64,000 bases of DNA from Xylona heveae TC161 (taxonomy: Eukaryota > Ascomycota > Xylonomycetes > Xylonales > Xylonaceae): assembly GCF_001619985.1 (NCBI RefSeq), contig NW_017264204.1:313983-377982 (forward strand). The letters run 5' to 3'. The notes beneath the pieces are model-generated. The model was not told where the DNA came from and ran no database searches. It saw only the letters and a program-made list of their open reading frames with translations. Positions 50,389 through 64,000 of this stretch are shown in pieces. The translations under genes were made by a program, and so were the position numbers. Each line of letters starts with the position of its first letter. The first letter of the stretch is position 1.

Positions 50389-50955
50389 GCTGACTGATAC
50401 GCTGCCGTCAGACAATGGATATGAATTGACGGTCTTTTGGGAAGCTTCAACTGCTTGAAATTCGTTGGAAGCAGATGAAGTGAGTTATCGGAACAATTTA
50501 GCGGGACACGGATTTTTCTGCGACGCGGAGAACCCCAGTCTGGAACCAACACAACTCAATCGATTACGCGAAACTGCCTTGAGCTTTCCCTTCCGCCAGA
50601 ATTATAGCGCTAGCCAATCTAGGACAATGCTTTTCTGCACATGGATTAACCGCTGTACCAGAATAAAGTATGAGAATTCCACGTAACGCTGCCTGAACTT
50701 CAAATGCTGCAATGATTTCTTTTCATTAAAAAGCAGTCAAGTCGTTTAATCAAGAATGAATAAAATCTATAAGAATTTGGGTATTAACGGCACAGTTTGC
50801 CTGTATCTTCCAAACTTTTACTCTCTACGGTATCAAGTCTAACCAACTCTATCATGCTGAGTACTTTGGGGGCTGCGGAGGACATCAGGCTTGTTGGTCT
50901 GATGCAATGCCCGTGTGTGACATTGGTTCCATCGTTCATAGGGTAGGTCCTACTT
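50389..50955. other. Region between PRMT1 start and SidA stop
   Basis: 567 bp, holding the PRMT1 promoter and the SidA 3' flank. No gene seen. Confidence 0.5.
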
Positions 50956-54349
<3,394 letters not shown>

Positions 54350-57300
54350 TTATGCAAGCGCCTGCGCCTTGACCATGGCAGCGTAAACTCCATTGAGGGC
54401 AATAAGCTCTGCATGCTTTCCTTGCTCAACAACTCGGCCATGGTCGAAAACAAAGATCCGGTCGGCATTCTGAATCGAAGCAAGCCGATGTGCCACCACA
54501 ATAGTGGTCCGTTCTGATGCTGCCATGGCAATGGCCTTTTGCATCTCCGCCTCAGAGTGTGAATCTAGCGAGGTTAGACGAGATAGCTTGCGGAAATAGA
54601 CGCCGGGAATTTGCCAACGTACCTAGAGCAGACGTAGCTTCATCTAGCAATAAGATGTCAGGGTCTCGAACGAGTGCACGAGCAATCGCGATTCGCTGTT
54701 TCTGCCCGCCAGACAGCTGCGATCCGTTCAGACCACACTCGCTTTTTCAAAGTCAGCATTTCCATGGACACGAGCATACAAAACAAGGCTATCACTCACG
54801 TATTGTACCCATCTGGCAGTCCCATGACAAAGTCATGAACGCCACACTTTTTGCATGTATCCTCAATCTCCTCCCTTGTAGCCCTTTGACCTGGCCGCAA
54901 TCCGAGACTAATATTGAAGAAAACACTTCCAGTGAAGAGATCCGGCTCTTGTGGTACAAGGGCCAACCTCTTCCGATGATCACTAACTGATTTAGAACGA
55001 ATATCCTCCCCATCAACGAAGATTGACCCTGAAGTTGGATCGAAGAACCTTTCCAAGAGCGAAACAGCTGATGATTTACCAGCTCCAGAAGGACCAACAA
55101 GCGCCACAAACTCACCAGGAGAAAGCCTGAGGTCAACATCTTTAACAGCATATTTACCGCCCCTGTTAGCATACGCCAGAGAGACGTGACGGAACTCCAC
55201 TGCTCCGCGACGCGGCGACATCTGATCAGCTGACATGCTGGCAGATCGACCACTACGAACCGAGACGGCCTTTTCATTGTCCGTTTTGTCAAAAGCTCCA
55301 CCAAGATGTCCATTGTCAATGGAAGGTTTTTGATCGTGCAACGCAAAAACACTTAGTGCTGCAGATCGAGCCCGTGTCAGTTCTGGGGCAAGACTGAAGA
55401 GTTGGCCCGCTCCTTGAGCAGAAAATAACAGAGCAGGCAGAACTATGAAGAAATCCAAAGTGCTATAATCTCCATTTCTGACGTTCCGCGAACCCCACCA
55501 GTAGGCGAGCCTGTTACACCTTTCAGCAACAGTGCATACATCAAATGATTAACGGTGACAACTTACGAGTAAACAAAATACCTAGGCACAGAGACTTAGC
55601 ATTCTAATCTTCAAGCTGGATATTCGTGGCTTACGTTATAGCAAGTGCGAAGGCCAATAAGAGATTTCCAAAGACAATAAATCTAAGACTCTTCTTGTAA
55701 GGTCCCTCAATTGCCTTCTTATAAAGGCGCAATATGTCCTTCTCACGGCCAAGGGCCTGCACAGCTCGCATTCCTTGACACGCTTCAGAAGCCAGGGCGG
55801 CCGCGTCATTGTATGCCGTCTCATGCAGCTCCTCAAACTTTGCAAGTATGCGCAGCCTCATGAAGCCGGATACAATCATGATCGGGACAGCTGCAAGGAG
55901 GACGATGGCGATCTTCCAGGCAACAATGTGCGCAAGAATAATGCCACCAACAATTGAGGTCGTTACCGAAAACACTGTCCCAATAATAACCCCAGAGAGA
56001 CCACTAAGATGACCGGAATCCATATTGAGCGTTGACATGAGAGAGTGTGACGAATGTCCGGGTTCTGAGAACCAAGACATATCCTGGCGTAAGATTGCTC
56101 TCAGAGAAAGATCACGGGTACGACCAACGAGATTCTCCGACACCACGCCAAAGGATGAGCTGCCAACTGAATGCGCAACCAAGGCGATGATGGACAAGAC
56201 AAAGAACATCAGACAATAAAAATCCGCATGATCTTTCACGACGATTGGGTTGGCGTTGTCGTTTAGGGTTTGAACCAGATGTCCAAAAACGAGGGCTAGA
56301 AAGTATTAGAGGCAGCAAGGTGAACGGAGCAGGGGTTTAATAGTTACCTTCTCCGATAATCATGCCGCCACCAACGATAGAGGCTTCAGGAATATGTTAG
56401 TGATGAGGAAAATACACTCATGAAGAGATTAAATTTGGCGAGAATTGACAGATATAAGCCAGCACGTACCACAAATACCAACTCCAATGAAGAAAGCTTC
56501 AGGTTTGCTGAGCTTGAGACACCTCTTGATGATTCCAAAAGCACTCAATGTGTTCTCCTTTTTGGAAGGCGCTTGAGCCACCGGCACTGCATGTTCGTGA
56601 ACAGCCTTTTCAGAAGGAAGCTCTTCTGGGAGCGCTTGAATAAGACCGTCGTCTTCTGGTATGCTGTCAAATTCGACAAGACTTTGAGCATTTACAAGCT
56701 CCTTATAAGAACTATCCCTGGACATCAATTCTTGGTGAGTGCCCTGTTCGACAAGCCTTCCATGATGCATGATCATGATGGTATCAGCGTCTTTGACTGT
56801 TGCAAGCCGGTGTGTAATCATAATGGTAGTTCGGCCGGAGACATGGGCCGCTCTATTCAGCGCATCGAGAACCAATTTTTCGCTAGTAGCATCCAAGGCA
56901 CTAGTCGGTTCGTCCAAGATGAGAAGAGAAGGTTGTCCGATGAGAGCACGAGCAAGGCACAATCTCTGTTTTTGTCCACCAGAAAGCTTCGTGCCACCAG
57001 CCGCACCGACCCGGGTCTGGAAACCTTCCGGTAAATCGTTAATAAATGCATAGGCATTTGCATCGCGTGCTGCCTGGTGACATCGTTCTAAGACCTCTTG
57101 TTCCGACAGACCGTGATCATCTCCTAGGCCTTGAGAGATGTTATCTAAGATGGTCCCAGAAAACACGACAGATTCCTGGTCAACCAGTGCCTGAAGCAAA
57201 CAACGAATCAGCCGAGCATATATGATGGAAGGACAATGGGCGCACATCACTCACAATTTGAGCTCTCAGACTTGGGATATGGAAATTTCGAAGGTCTTCT

Positions 57301-58960
57301 CCACCAATAGTAATTCTCCCAGAGCAGGGGTCATAGAATCGCAATAGAAGCGATGCCACCGTAGACTTTCCGCTTCCGGAAGTCCCAACGATACCAGTCA
57401 TGGCTCCGGGTTTGAAGTTTAAGTTTATCGTCTCCAGAACGCGGGTGGCAGGACGAGCGGGATAAACAAATGTTACATGATCAAAGCTGATTTGTCCTTT
57501 GAATGTACCTGCGTCGGCGCGGATGCCGTCATTGGAGTATACATTGATGTGAGGTTCTGGATGGTCCAAAATCGCAAATGCTTTTGCACCCGAGGAAGCA
57601 GCCAGAGCAAAGGTCTGTAAGAATGGACCAAACGAGCCAATAACAAACGCGGCATCTAGCATCAGGAACACGACAGCGTAGACAGTTCCGGCTCCACCCT
57701 TGGAACTGTTAGAGGCCACCATCTGTGAACCTTCCCAGAAAGCTAGCCCGTTGGCTGCATATCTGTAAGATCAAGAATGTTAGCAAGGCAAATGAACATC
57801 TGCTCTGATCGCACTTACGCTACAAAATAGACACTACCAAGCATCAGAGCTCCACACATTGCTTTTCTGATGCCCGCGCGGATAGACAGACTCAACATAT
57901 CCACATGCTTATTGGAGAGAGTGTCAGATGCATTAAATGCCTGGACTACTTGGACTGCGCGTATTGCCCCCTCGGCGAGAGATGCAGCCTTCTCAGTAAA
58001 AGATGAGGCCTTCTTGGAATATGTCGACACTAGAGTCGTGCCTCCGCAGACAATGATAGCCATAGATGGGATCACTGCGGCAAAGAGAATGCCGGCAAGT
58101 TTGGCATTGAGTATCAGGCCAACAACAAATGCGGCGACAAAATAGCTCGCGGACTGGATGAAAAGTCCTACTTTCTCTGAAGTGCCCAACTGAATTGTCT
58201 GTGTATCTGCCGTGAGGCGATTCGCAATCTGGCTATAGTTAGTATACCCTACATTTAACAAATACATCTCTTTGAGGCGCAATATCATCACAGTCGGAGG
58301 ATCATTGCTTGACTTTCACTTCATTGGTGACGCAAGCCCGACGCTTGTGTGACAGATGGTGGCTCTGGGTCGCACAATCATTTACCCCACTTACATCTGG
58401 ACATTCAACTTCAAAATAAGCCATTTCCATACCCATTGCTCTCTCAACTAATTGCTCACGGATTCGACGAGAAACTCTCTCTCCAACCAGGCCCCAGCAG
58501 ACGGCCCAGCCCCATGTTACCACAAAGTATGCCACCGCTGATCGCCTATCAGTGTCTGGATTGAATCTACAGCATGCCACAGGAAACACGCACCAACGCC
58601 AAGAAGCTGAGAGATGTGTACCCGCAACTCCTCCTCAGAGGGTGGAAAGGAATTAATGAGCTTTCCGAAAATAACTCCAATAATAGGGAGAGGTATTCCG
58701 CCTGCAATTGCTAATAATACGCCGGCGAGAAGTATGAACCGCGACTGCCAGTCAGTCAAGGGCCGGAAAAGCGCGAAATAAGATGTTTTGAAGGGGTTGA
58801 GGCCCAGTAGCTGACGAAAGAGGTTCTTGGGAAGCGATGTGGATTCGACGTGCCATCGATGTGGTGCAGCAGTGCTGAGGGATGCAATATCCACATCGTC
58901 GCGCCATTGATGCCGCTCTTGGGCAGCAAGCTCTCTGCTTGGTGCCTGCCTTCTTGACAT
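54350..58960 (-). CDS. Full-length ABCB-type ABC transporter of the siderophore cluster
   Basis: Eleven exons: 58960-58594, 58537-58395, 58228-57819, 57762-57255, 57190-56470, 56383-56348, 56295-55635, 55582-55568, 55510-54800, 54741-54623, 54564-54350; 1,301 residues. Architecture is (TMD-NBD)x2. NBD1: Walker A GTSGSGKS (about 431), LSGGQKQR (about 540), Walker [16 protein letters not shown]2: Walker [10 protein letters not shown] (about 1,094), LSGGQKQR (about 1,203), Walker [13 protein letters not shown]. Both sites have the usual Glu after Walker B, so both could hydrolyse ATP. Second intron is 166 nt, the others 52-86; exon 8 is 15 nt. Homologues beside sidA and siderophore NRPS genes are thought to move siderophores, their precursors or breakdown products; direction unproven. 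Divergent from the NRPS. Confidence 0.93.
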
Positions 58961-59575
58961 GATCCTCAAAGATATGAGGTAGAATCCAACAAAAGGATGT
59001 CAAGAATTGAAGGGCAAAGAGCAAATATTGGGCCGGCACTGGCAGGAGGACAGGAACATTTTCCTGGACGAGAGTTTCGACATGACGAATTTCTCGCGAG
59101 GCAGCTTCCTTGTGTTTCCCCACTTGTCTCGGCGTTGGAGCAGAGGAGCCCAAGGGATCGACGTTGGTCCACAGCCATGTTAGCTTCCGGGCTTGTTCCT
59201 CTGCATTCTCGGCCCGCCGGTTGGCAAAGGTACTCAAAGTGCGCCACTGTCGTATAATGCCAGGAGAAACAACCAGCCTAAAAATTTTTTCTGTCCCCTC
59301 CTCTGCACGCCATTAGACAAATTTCCGAGGCATGCTTGCTAGAGGCCTTGAAGGATCTTCGCTAGACAAATCCACACAAGGGATTGCACCTTAGCTCCTG
59401 TTTGGAGCTGGTGCATGACGACAAGGGTTGAAGAGCTCGTAAGCTCGAGCTTCTACCGTACCGGACAGGAATCCACAGTGGGTAATAGACATTCAAGCCT
59501 GAGACAGCGGTATGTTTAGCTCGCCAATGTGGACGGGGCAGAGGCCATCAGACCCACCATGATGGGATGTGGGGC

Positions 59576-59584
59576 TTATCAGAT
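59576..59584 (-). promoter_or_regulatory. Candidate iron-repressor GATA site, ATCTGATAA
   Basis: Exact consensus on the minus strand in the ABC-NRPS divergent promoter. A second copy of its surrounding TATCAGATCCTTT rec­urs at 59623-59635, where the core is one base off. Confidence 0.6.
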
Positions 59585-59842
59585 CCTTTTTGACAGAAAG
59601 CCATGCACACTCCGACGTCGGATATCAGATCCTTTCCAAGGTCGGCTAGAAAGCGTTGGAGAGAAAGGTGTGAGTCTTTTAATTGATTAAAACAGCTGGG
59701 ATGTTTTTACGGCAGTCATTAAGGCACAACCCGAGCCCTCCCTAATGAGGAAGACGATCTCCGAGCTGCTTCATTTGGCTTAAAAGATGCGTTTACGCGA
59801 TGACTGACTAGCGTCTCTCTAGCTCGGTAGCCCAAGTTTGAA

Positions 59843-59851
59843 TTATCTGAT
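59843..59851 (-). promoter_or_regulatory. Candidate iron-repressor GATA site, ATCAGATAA
   Basis: Exact consensus, first of two copies 15 bp apart, with a third related word (AATCTGATGA) 14 bp further. Dense clustering favours a real operator. Confidence 0.6.
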
Positions 59852-59857
59852 GAAAAT

Positions 59858-59866
59858 TTATCTGAT
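59858..59866 (-). promoter_or_regulatory. Candidate iron-repressor GATA site, ATCAGATAA
   Basis: Second exact copy in the same cluster, about 700 bp upstream of the NRPS start. Confidence 0.6.
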
Positions 59867-59995
59867 GAGGGATAATCTGATGACGCTTTCCCGTCCTTGG
59901 TCGACACGCGAATCATACTTGCGCTAACTAACAGTCCCCTCGCCCCTAAATTTGTAGGCTTGCTAGAACTTTACCATACCACAGTAGTTGCCTTA

Positions 59996-60020
59996 GCTGC
60001 TGCTGCTGCTGCTGCTGCTG
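59996..60020 (+). repeat. (GCT)n trinucleotide repeat upstream of the NRPS
   Basis: About eight GCT units in non-coding DNA. Confidence 0.9.
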
Positions 60021-60571
60021 TAGAGTGGTCCCCCATCACGTCACACTCGTGAATCACAAGTCAATGTCTCTTGAGGCCACAGTACTCGTCACACATTGTG
60101 TTCTAGTAGAGGCTCCATTTCATCTCGGCACTTTCTACCGAAGGCTTTTTGCTGATCCTGGGCTTTCGTCCACGCGAGAAATAGAAAAATCAAGACCAAA
60201 GAACCTTCCAAAAAATTGGTGTTCCTGTCATCGATGCCGAGGCGTCGCTTTGGAGCACGTCTCCACACCTCTGGCGAATCGCGCTAAAAACTCTATGGTC
60301 AAGGGAGCAGCCAATGCCTTCACACTTGGGCAGACCCAAAGGCCCCTCATACGATACCATGTCTAGAGCAGTCGGAGCGTGTCTGGGGCGGTCAATGCAT
60401 CGATATTATGAGTGGCAGAATGATAATGGAGATTTGAGCACCGTGATCCTTTCTTGACCATAGAACACCTTGTCGCTGCAATTCGTGTTATGATTCTCGA
60501 CAGTTTGTTGAACATTTTTCTGGCCTGATAGACACATCCTACAGCTTGGGGCCTCTCATTGATTGTCTCCA

Positions 60572-63500
60572 ATGGCATATTTGCGCTTCACGCCCTTTCC
60601 TGATCTCTGCTCCTCCCTTCAGCAGAAGGAGCCACAAGTCCGGTCTGAACAGCAATGGCGGACCAGCATTCCAAGCGTAGCACACGATCAACTCGTGGTA
60701 GCCTGGGGACTGCTCTTGCAAGCATATACCGGCGAGGATGAACCTGCTTTTCTCTTGGATAAGGAAGCAGTCACTGTAAATGCAGCTAATCTGGTATATA
60801 TTCGCCGTGATGAAGAGATTCTAGACAATGAATCTACAAGGCATACTGGCCTGTTTTTTAATCTGGTACTCACACTCTTTTTTACTTTATGAGATCGCTG
60901 CTGACTTTCCTCGTCCCTAGTCGCCTGCACCGTGCCACCTTGCGTTGCAATTAGAATATGATGTCGAGCGGTCCACTGGCCGCCTTACGAGCTCTGGTCT
61001 TCTGTCTCCAAATTGTTTGGCACAGGTTGGCCAGCAATTGACGGCAATAATGCGCTCCCTAATTACGAAGGAGAATGATACGACCTACTCTTATCCTACC
61101 GACTGCGGCGAACCACTCTCAATTCTCAATAAACATCCCCGCTTATTTAACGGCCCGAACATGCTTCATCGGTTGCTCGAGAAGCACTCAGAAAAAGAAG
61201 ACTGTGCAATTGACTTCCTGGAGGCGGATGGGTCTCATAGGACTTATTCATATGCCGCTGTGGAAAAACACTCCAATAATATTGCACTTAAGCTTCGCAC
61301 ACTCCTTTTCAGCGGCGATAATGCTTCCAAACAGCATATTATACCGATACTTATTCCTCAGTCCCCCGAGCTTTACATTTCAATCATTGGAATTCTCAAG
61401 GCTGGCGCCGCATTTTGCCCGTTAAACCTTGACGCTCCGCAAGATCGGCTCCAATTCATTTGTAAAGATGTTTGTGCAAAAGTCCTCGTCACAACTCAAG
61501 CGTGTGAGAAACGACTAAGCTGGCCTGGCTGCCCACAAACTGTAAATATTGACTTAATTACGGAACCTGCGTTCGAGGAAAGAGAAGGGGAAAAACGGGT
61601 CGCAGAATGTATCGACTTACACCAGGCTGGCCTGGCATATGTAATGTATACTTCTGGAAGCACAGGGGCTCCTAAAGGTGTTGGGGTCTCCCATGCCGCG
61701 GCGAGTCAAGCGTTATTAGCGCATGATCGTCATATACCGTCATTTAATCGTTTTCTTCAGTTTGCTGCCCCTACGTTCGACGTCTTCGTATTTGAAACAT
61801 TCTTTCCTCTGTATAGAGGTAGTGTCCTAACTACGTGTCGTCGGGATCAGCTTCTAAGGGACCTACCCGACACCATGAGTAGGTTGCAGGTTGATGCGGC
61901 AGAGTTGACGCCGACAGTCGTAAGCGGACTATTGCGGACGAGGGATGCTGTCCCAACACTCAAGGTGCTGCTTACGATTGGCGAAGCTCTGCCACGGGGA
62001 ATAATCGATGAGTTTGGCGGATCTTCAAGCCAGCAATCAATACTATACGCAATGTACGGACCTACTGAGGCCGCCATTCATTGCACCTTGGTACCTCGAA
62101 TGTTATCAAGTAGCAAGGCTGGTACAATTGGCGTTCCGCTGGATACTGTATCTGCTCTTATTATACCACCACACCGTCCAGGGGCTTCCAGCCCGGACGA
62201 TGTTCAGGCCTTGCCTCAAGGTTTCGTCGGTGAGCTTGCCGTTGGTGGAAATCAACTCGCAGACGGTTATCTCAATCGACCAAATAAGACAAAGGAAGCT
62301 TTCATTGATACCAGGCATTACGGTCGGATCTACCGTACCGGGGACAAAGCAAGGTTGCTCGCAGATGGCTGCATTGAGTTCCTTGGAAGGATATCCTCCG
62401 GCCAAATCAAGCTTAGGGGCCAAAGAGTGGAACTAGGGGAGATCGAAGAAGCCGCTACACAGACAATAGGTGTAAGGTTATCCGTTGCCTTAGTGATCCA
62501 CGGAAAACTTGTGGTTTTCTGCGTCGCTGATGACAATCGAGTCACGTCGAATGATGTATTGAGTACTTGTCGAAGCTGGCTTCCAGCATTCATGGTGCCT
62601 GCTGACATCGTCGTGACAAATGAAATTCCAAGGCTAGCATCAGGCAAGGTTGACAGGAAAGCGCTGGAACGCGACTACCAAGAGTCTCAGCCTTCGGGCA
62701 CCCTTCCGGGTGATGAGGAGCTGGATGAGATCGAGCAAAAGATATTGGAAACCGTCCAAGGCATTTTAGGTTCCAGGATTTCGAAATCTGCAAGTCTTGT
62801 CTCAGTTGGACTTGATTCGTTACTTGCAATAAAGTTGGCTTCACAACTTCGTCCTCTAGGATTTGACATCAGTGCTGTTGATCTATTAGCCCTCAATTCC
62901 GTTGAGAGAATTCGCACCCGCTGCAGTCCATCTGAGAAAGATTTTGTGGTCGACAGTAAGCAAAAGAACGCTGAGCATATCTGGCAGGAGCGATGCGCTC
63001 AAACACGGCACGCCATCGAAGATGCTTTAGGCACAACAACTACGATCGCTGATATTGAAGGTACAATGCCTTGTACTCCTTTGCAGGTTGCCATGCTCTC
63101 TGAGACTGCAAGGAACCCCAAAGCATACTGCAATTGGATCGAGCTTCAAGTGCGTTCAGATGTTTCTATTCCACAGATCAAAGAAGCCTTTCAAGCTGTC
63201 GCGAAGAACAATACAATTTTAAGATCCGGATTTATCAGTGCTCCCACTAGTACGGGGCCTTATGTGCAAGTTATTTGGCGAGATCTTTCAGATACGCAAT
63301 TTCGACAGACTGAAAAGTTCAGCTATGGATTTAGCTTAGACGGGATGAACGCCTATCTGCGGCCTTTGCGCGTTCAAATTGGTTTCATTGATGGCGAATT
63401 GCGCATCCTAGCCCACATTCATCATGCTCTTTATGACGGCTGGTCCTGGGAGCACCTTTTGAACGACATAGGAGACCTGATTAAGGGGAAGCCCCTCGTC

Positions 63501-64000
63501 GAACGTCCGCAATTTCAAGAAGTCGTTAAATATAATATGAAGTTCATCGAGGGGCTCTCGTTTTCTGAAAGTAAAGCGTTTTGGCAAGCACGACTTGCTG
63601 ATATTACACCTTCGTTACTACCGAATCTCAGTGGCCGCGAGCCCGCACCTCCCAGCTTTGATATTCAGCACTGGAGAATGGAGACAAGCCCTGCCAAGCT
63701 GGCAAGCTTCTCTAGAAAGCTTGGGGTCGGCCTACAGACTTGTTTCCAAGGTGCCCTGGCTTATATCCTAAGCCGCTACATTGGGACATCGGAAGTCATA
63801 GTAGGCAACGTATTTTCTGGTCGTACCTTGCCTATCACTGGTGTTGAAGAAATCATGGGTCCGTGTATCTCTACCTTGCCGGTGCCAACTTCTGTACTTG
63901 CATCACAAACTATTGCGGAATACTTACAAAATCTCCACCACAAAAATCGGGAAATGCTCGAATTCTCAACATTCCCCCTTGGTGAGATCAAGAAATGCTC
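60572..64000 (+). CDS. Siderophore non-ribosomal peptide synthetase, N-terminal A-T-C (3' cut by window)
   Basis: Exons 60572-60865 and 60921-64000 onward (intron 55 nt, phase 0); 1,124 residues visible, no stop in frame. A short N-terminal piece resembling the end of a condensation-type region (residues 1-180) precedes an adenylation domain with YTSGSTGAPKG (about 340), AAPTFDVFVFETF, MYGPTEAA, YRTGDKARLLADG and SGKVDRKAL. A carrier domain follows with VGLDSLLAIKLAS (about 729; the phosphopantetheine Ser is present), then a condensation domain with HIHHALYDGWSW (about 932; HHxxxDG) and SGRTLPITGVEEIMGPCI. Next to SidA and the ABC transporter this is a hydroxamate siderophore synthetase; an A-T-C start and the C-domain wording look most like the ferricrocin/ferrichrome type (SidC/NPS2), but SidD (fusarinine) cannot be excluded without the rest. 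Confidence 0.9.

Larger units (their letters stand above)
58961..60571. promoter_or_regulatory. Divergent promoter region between ABC transporter and NRPS
   Basis: 1.6 kb between head-to-head genes. Contains three exact ATCWGATAA sites and one near match, plus a (GCT)n repeat about 550 bp before the NRPS start. Open frames up to 161 codons at 58752-59237 (-) overlap the ABC N-terminus in another frame and look spurious. Confidence 0.6.

Noticed and set aside
58752-59237. 161-codon minus-strand frame overlapping the ABC transporter start
   Set aside because: Different frame from the conserved protein; the ABC N-terminus continues cleanly from 58960.

Overview
This is a fungal nuclear contig. 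Genes are split by short introns (mostly 50-70 nt) with GTAAGT/GTATGT-type donors, a CTAA-type branch site and a TAG/CAG acceptor. The families present are a filamentous-ascomycete set: an Mhp1-like leucine-rich-repeat protein, a Rsc7/Swp82 subunit, a Clg1/Pcl-type cyclin, SidA and a siderophore NRPS. My best guess is Pezizomycotina, perhaps Eurotiomycetes; the order is an inference. No retroelement, LTR, DNA-transposon gene or CRISPR array was seen. There is one assembly gap (895 N, 45681-46575). All exon boundaries below come from reading splice signals and reading-frame continuity by eye.

Left part (1-32.3 kb), mostly conserved cell biology: the C-terminal part of a Nup188-like nucleoporin (+, cut by the window edge); a Dip5/AgtA-type acidic amino-acid permease (-); a divergent pair of a short-chain reductase (-) and a HAD hydrolase (+); ribosomal protein uL18/RPL5 (+) with an ATG-only first exon; the LRR protein (+); an intron-containing tRNA-Arg(CCG) (-); the proteasome ATPase Rpt5 (+); an APH-type phosphotransferase (-); a Pcl/Clg1-like cyclin (-) with a long non-coding upstream region; and Rsc7 (-).

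Middle (32.6-48.3 kb), an accessory catabolic-looking block: a DapA/DHDPS-family aldolase-lyase (-, 8 exons), an amino-acid permease (+, 19 exons), a dihydropyrimidinase/hydantoinase (+, 14 exons), a Zn2Cys6 regulator (+, 11 exons), a small bacterial-like DUF3830 protein (-, intronless), the gap, and a TauD/TfdA dioxygenase (+, 5' end in or before the gap). The permease, hydrolase and regulator are far more intron-dense than most of their neighbours. The set looks like import, ring opening, further breakdown and pathway-specific control of a cyclic ureide, hydantoin or dihydropyrimidine-type nitrogen source. This is the best candidate here for an undescribed system.

Right part (49.0-64 kb): the arginine methyltransferase PRMT1/RmtA (-), then a hydroxamate siderophore cluster: SidA ornithine N5-monooxygenase (-), a full-length ABCB transporter (-) and, divergently, the start of a siderophore NRPS (+, A-T-C, cut by the window end). 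The spacers of this cluster carry four exact matches to the GATA-type iron-repressor site ATCWGATAA, which fits iron-controlled co-regulation.
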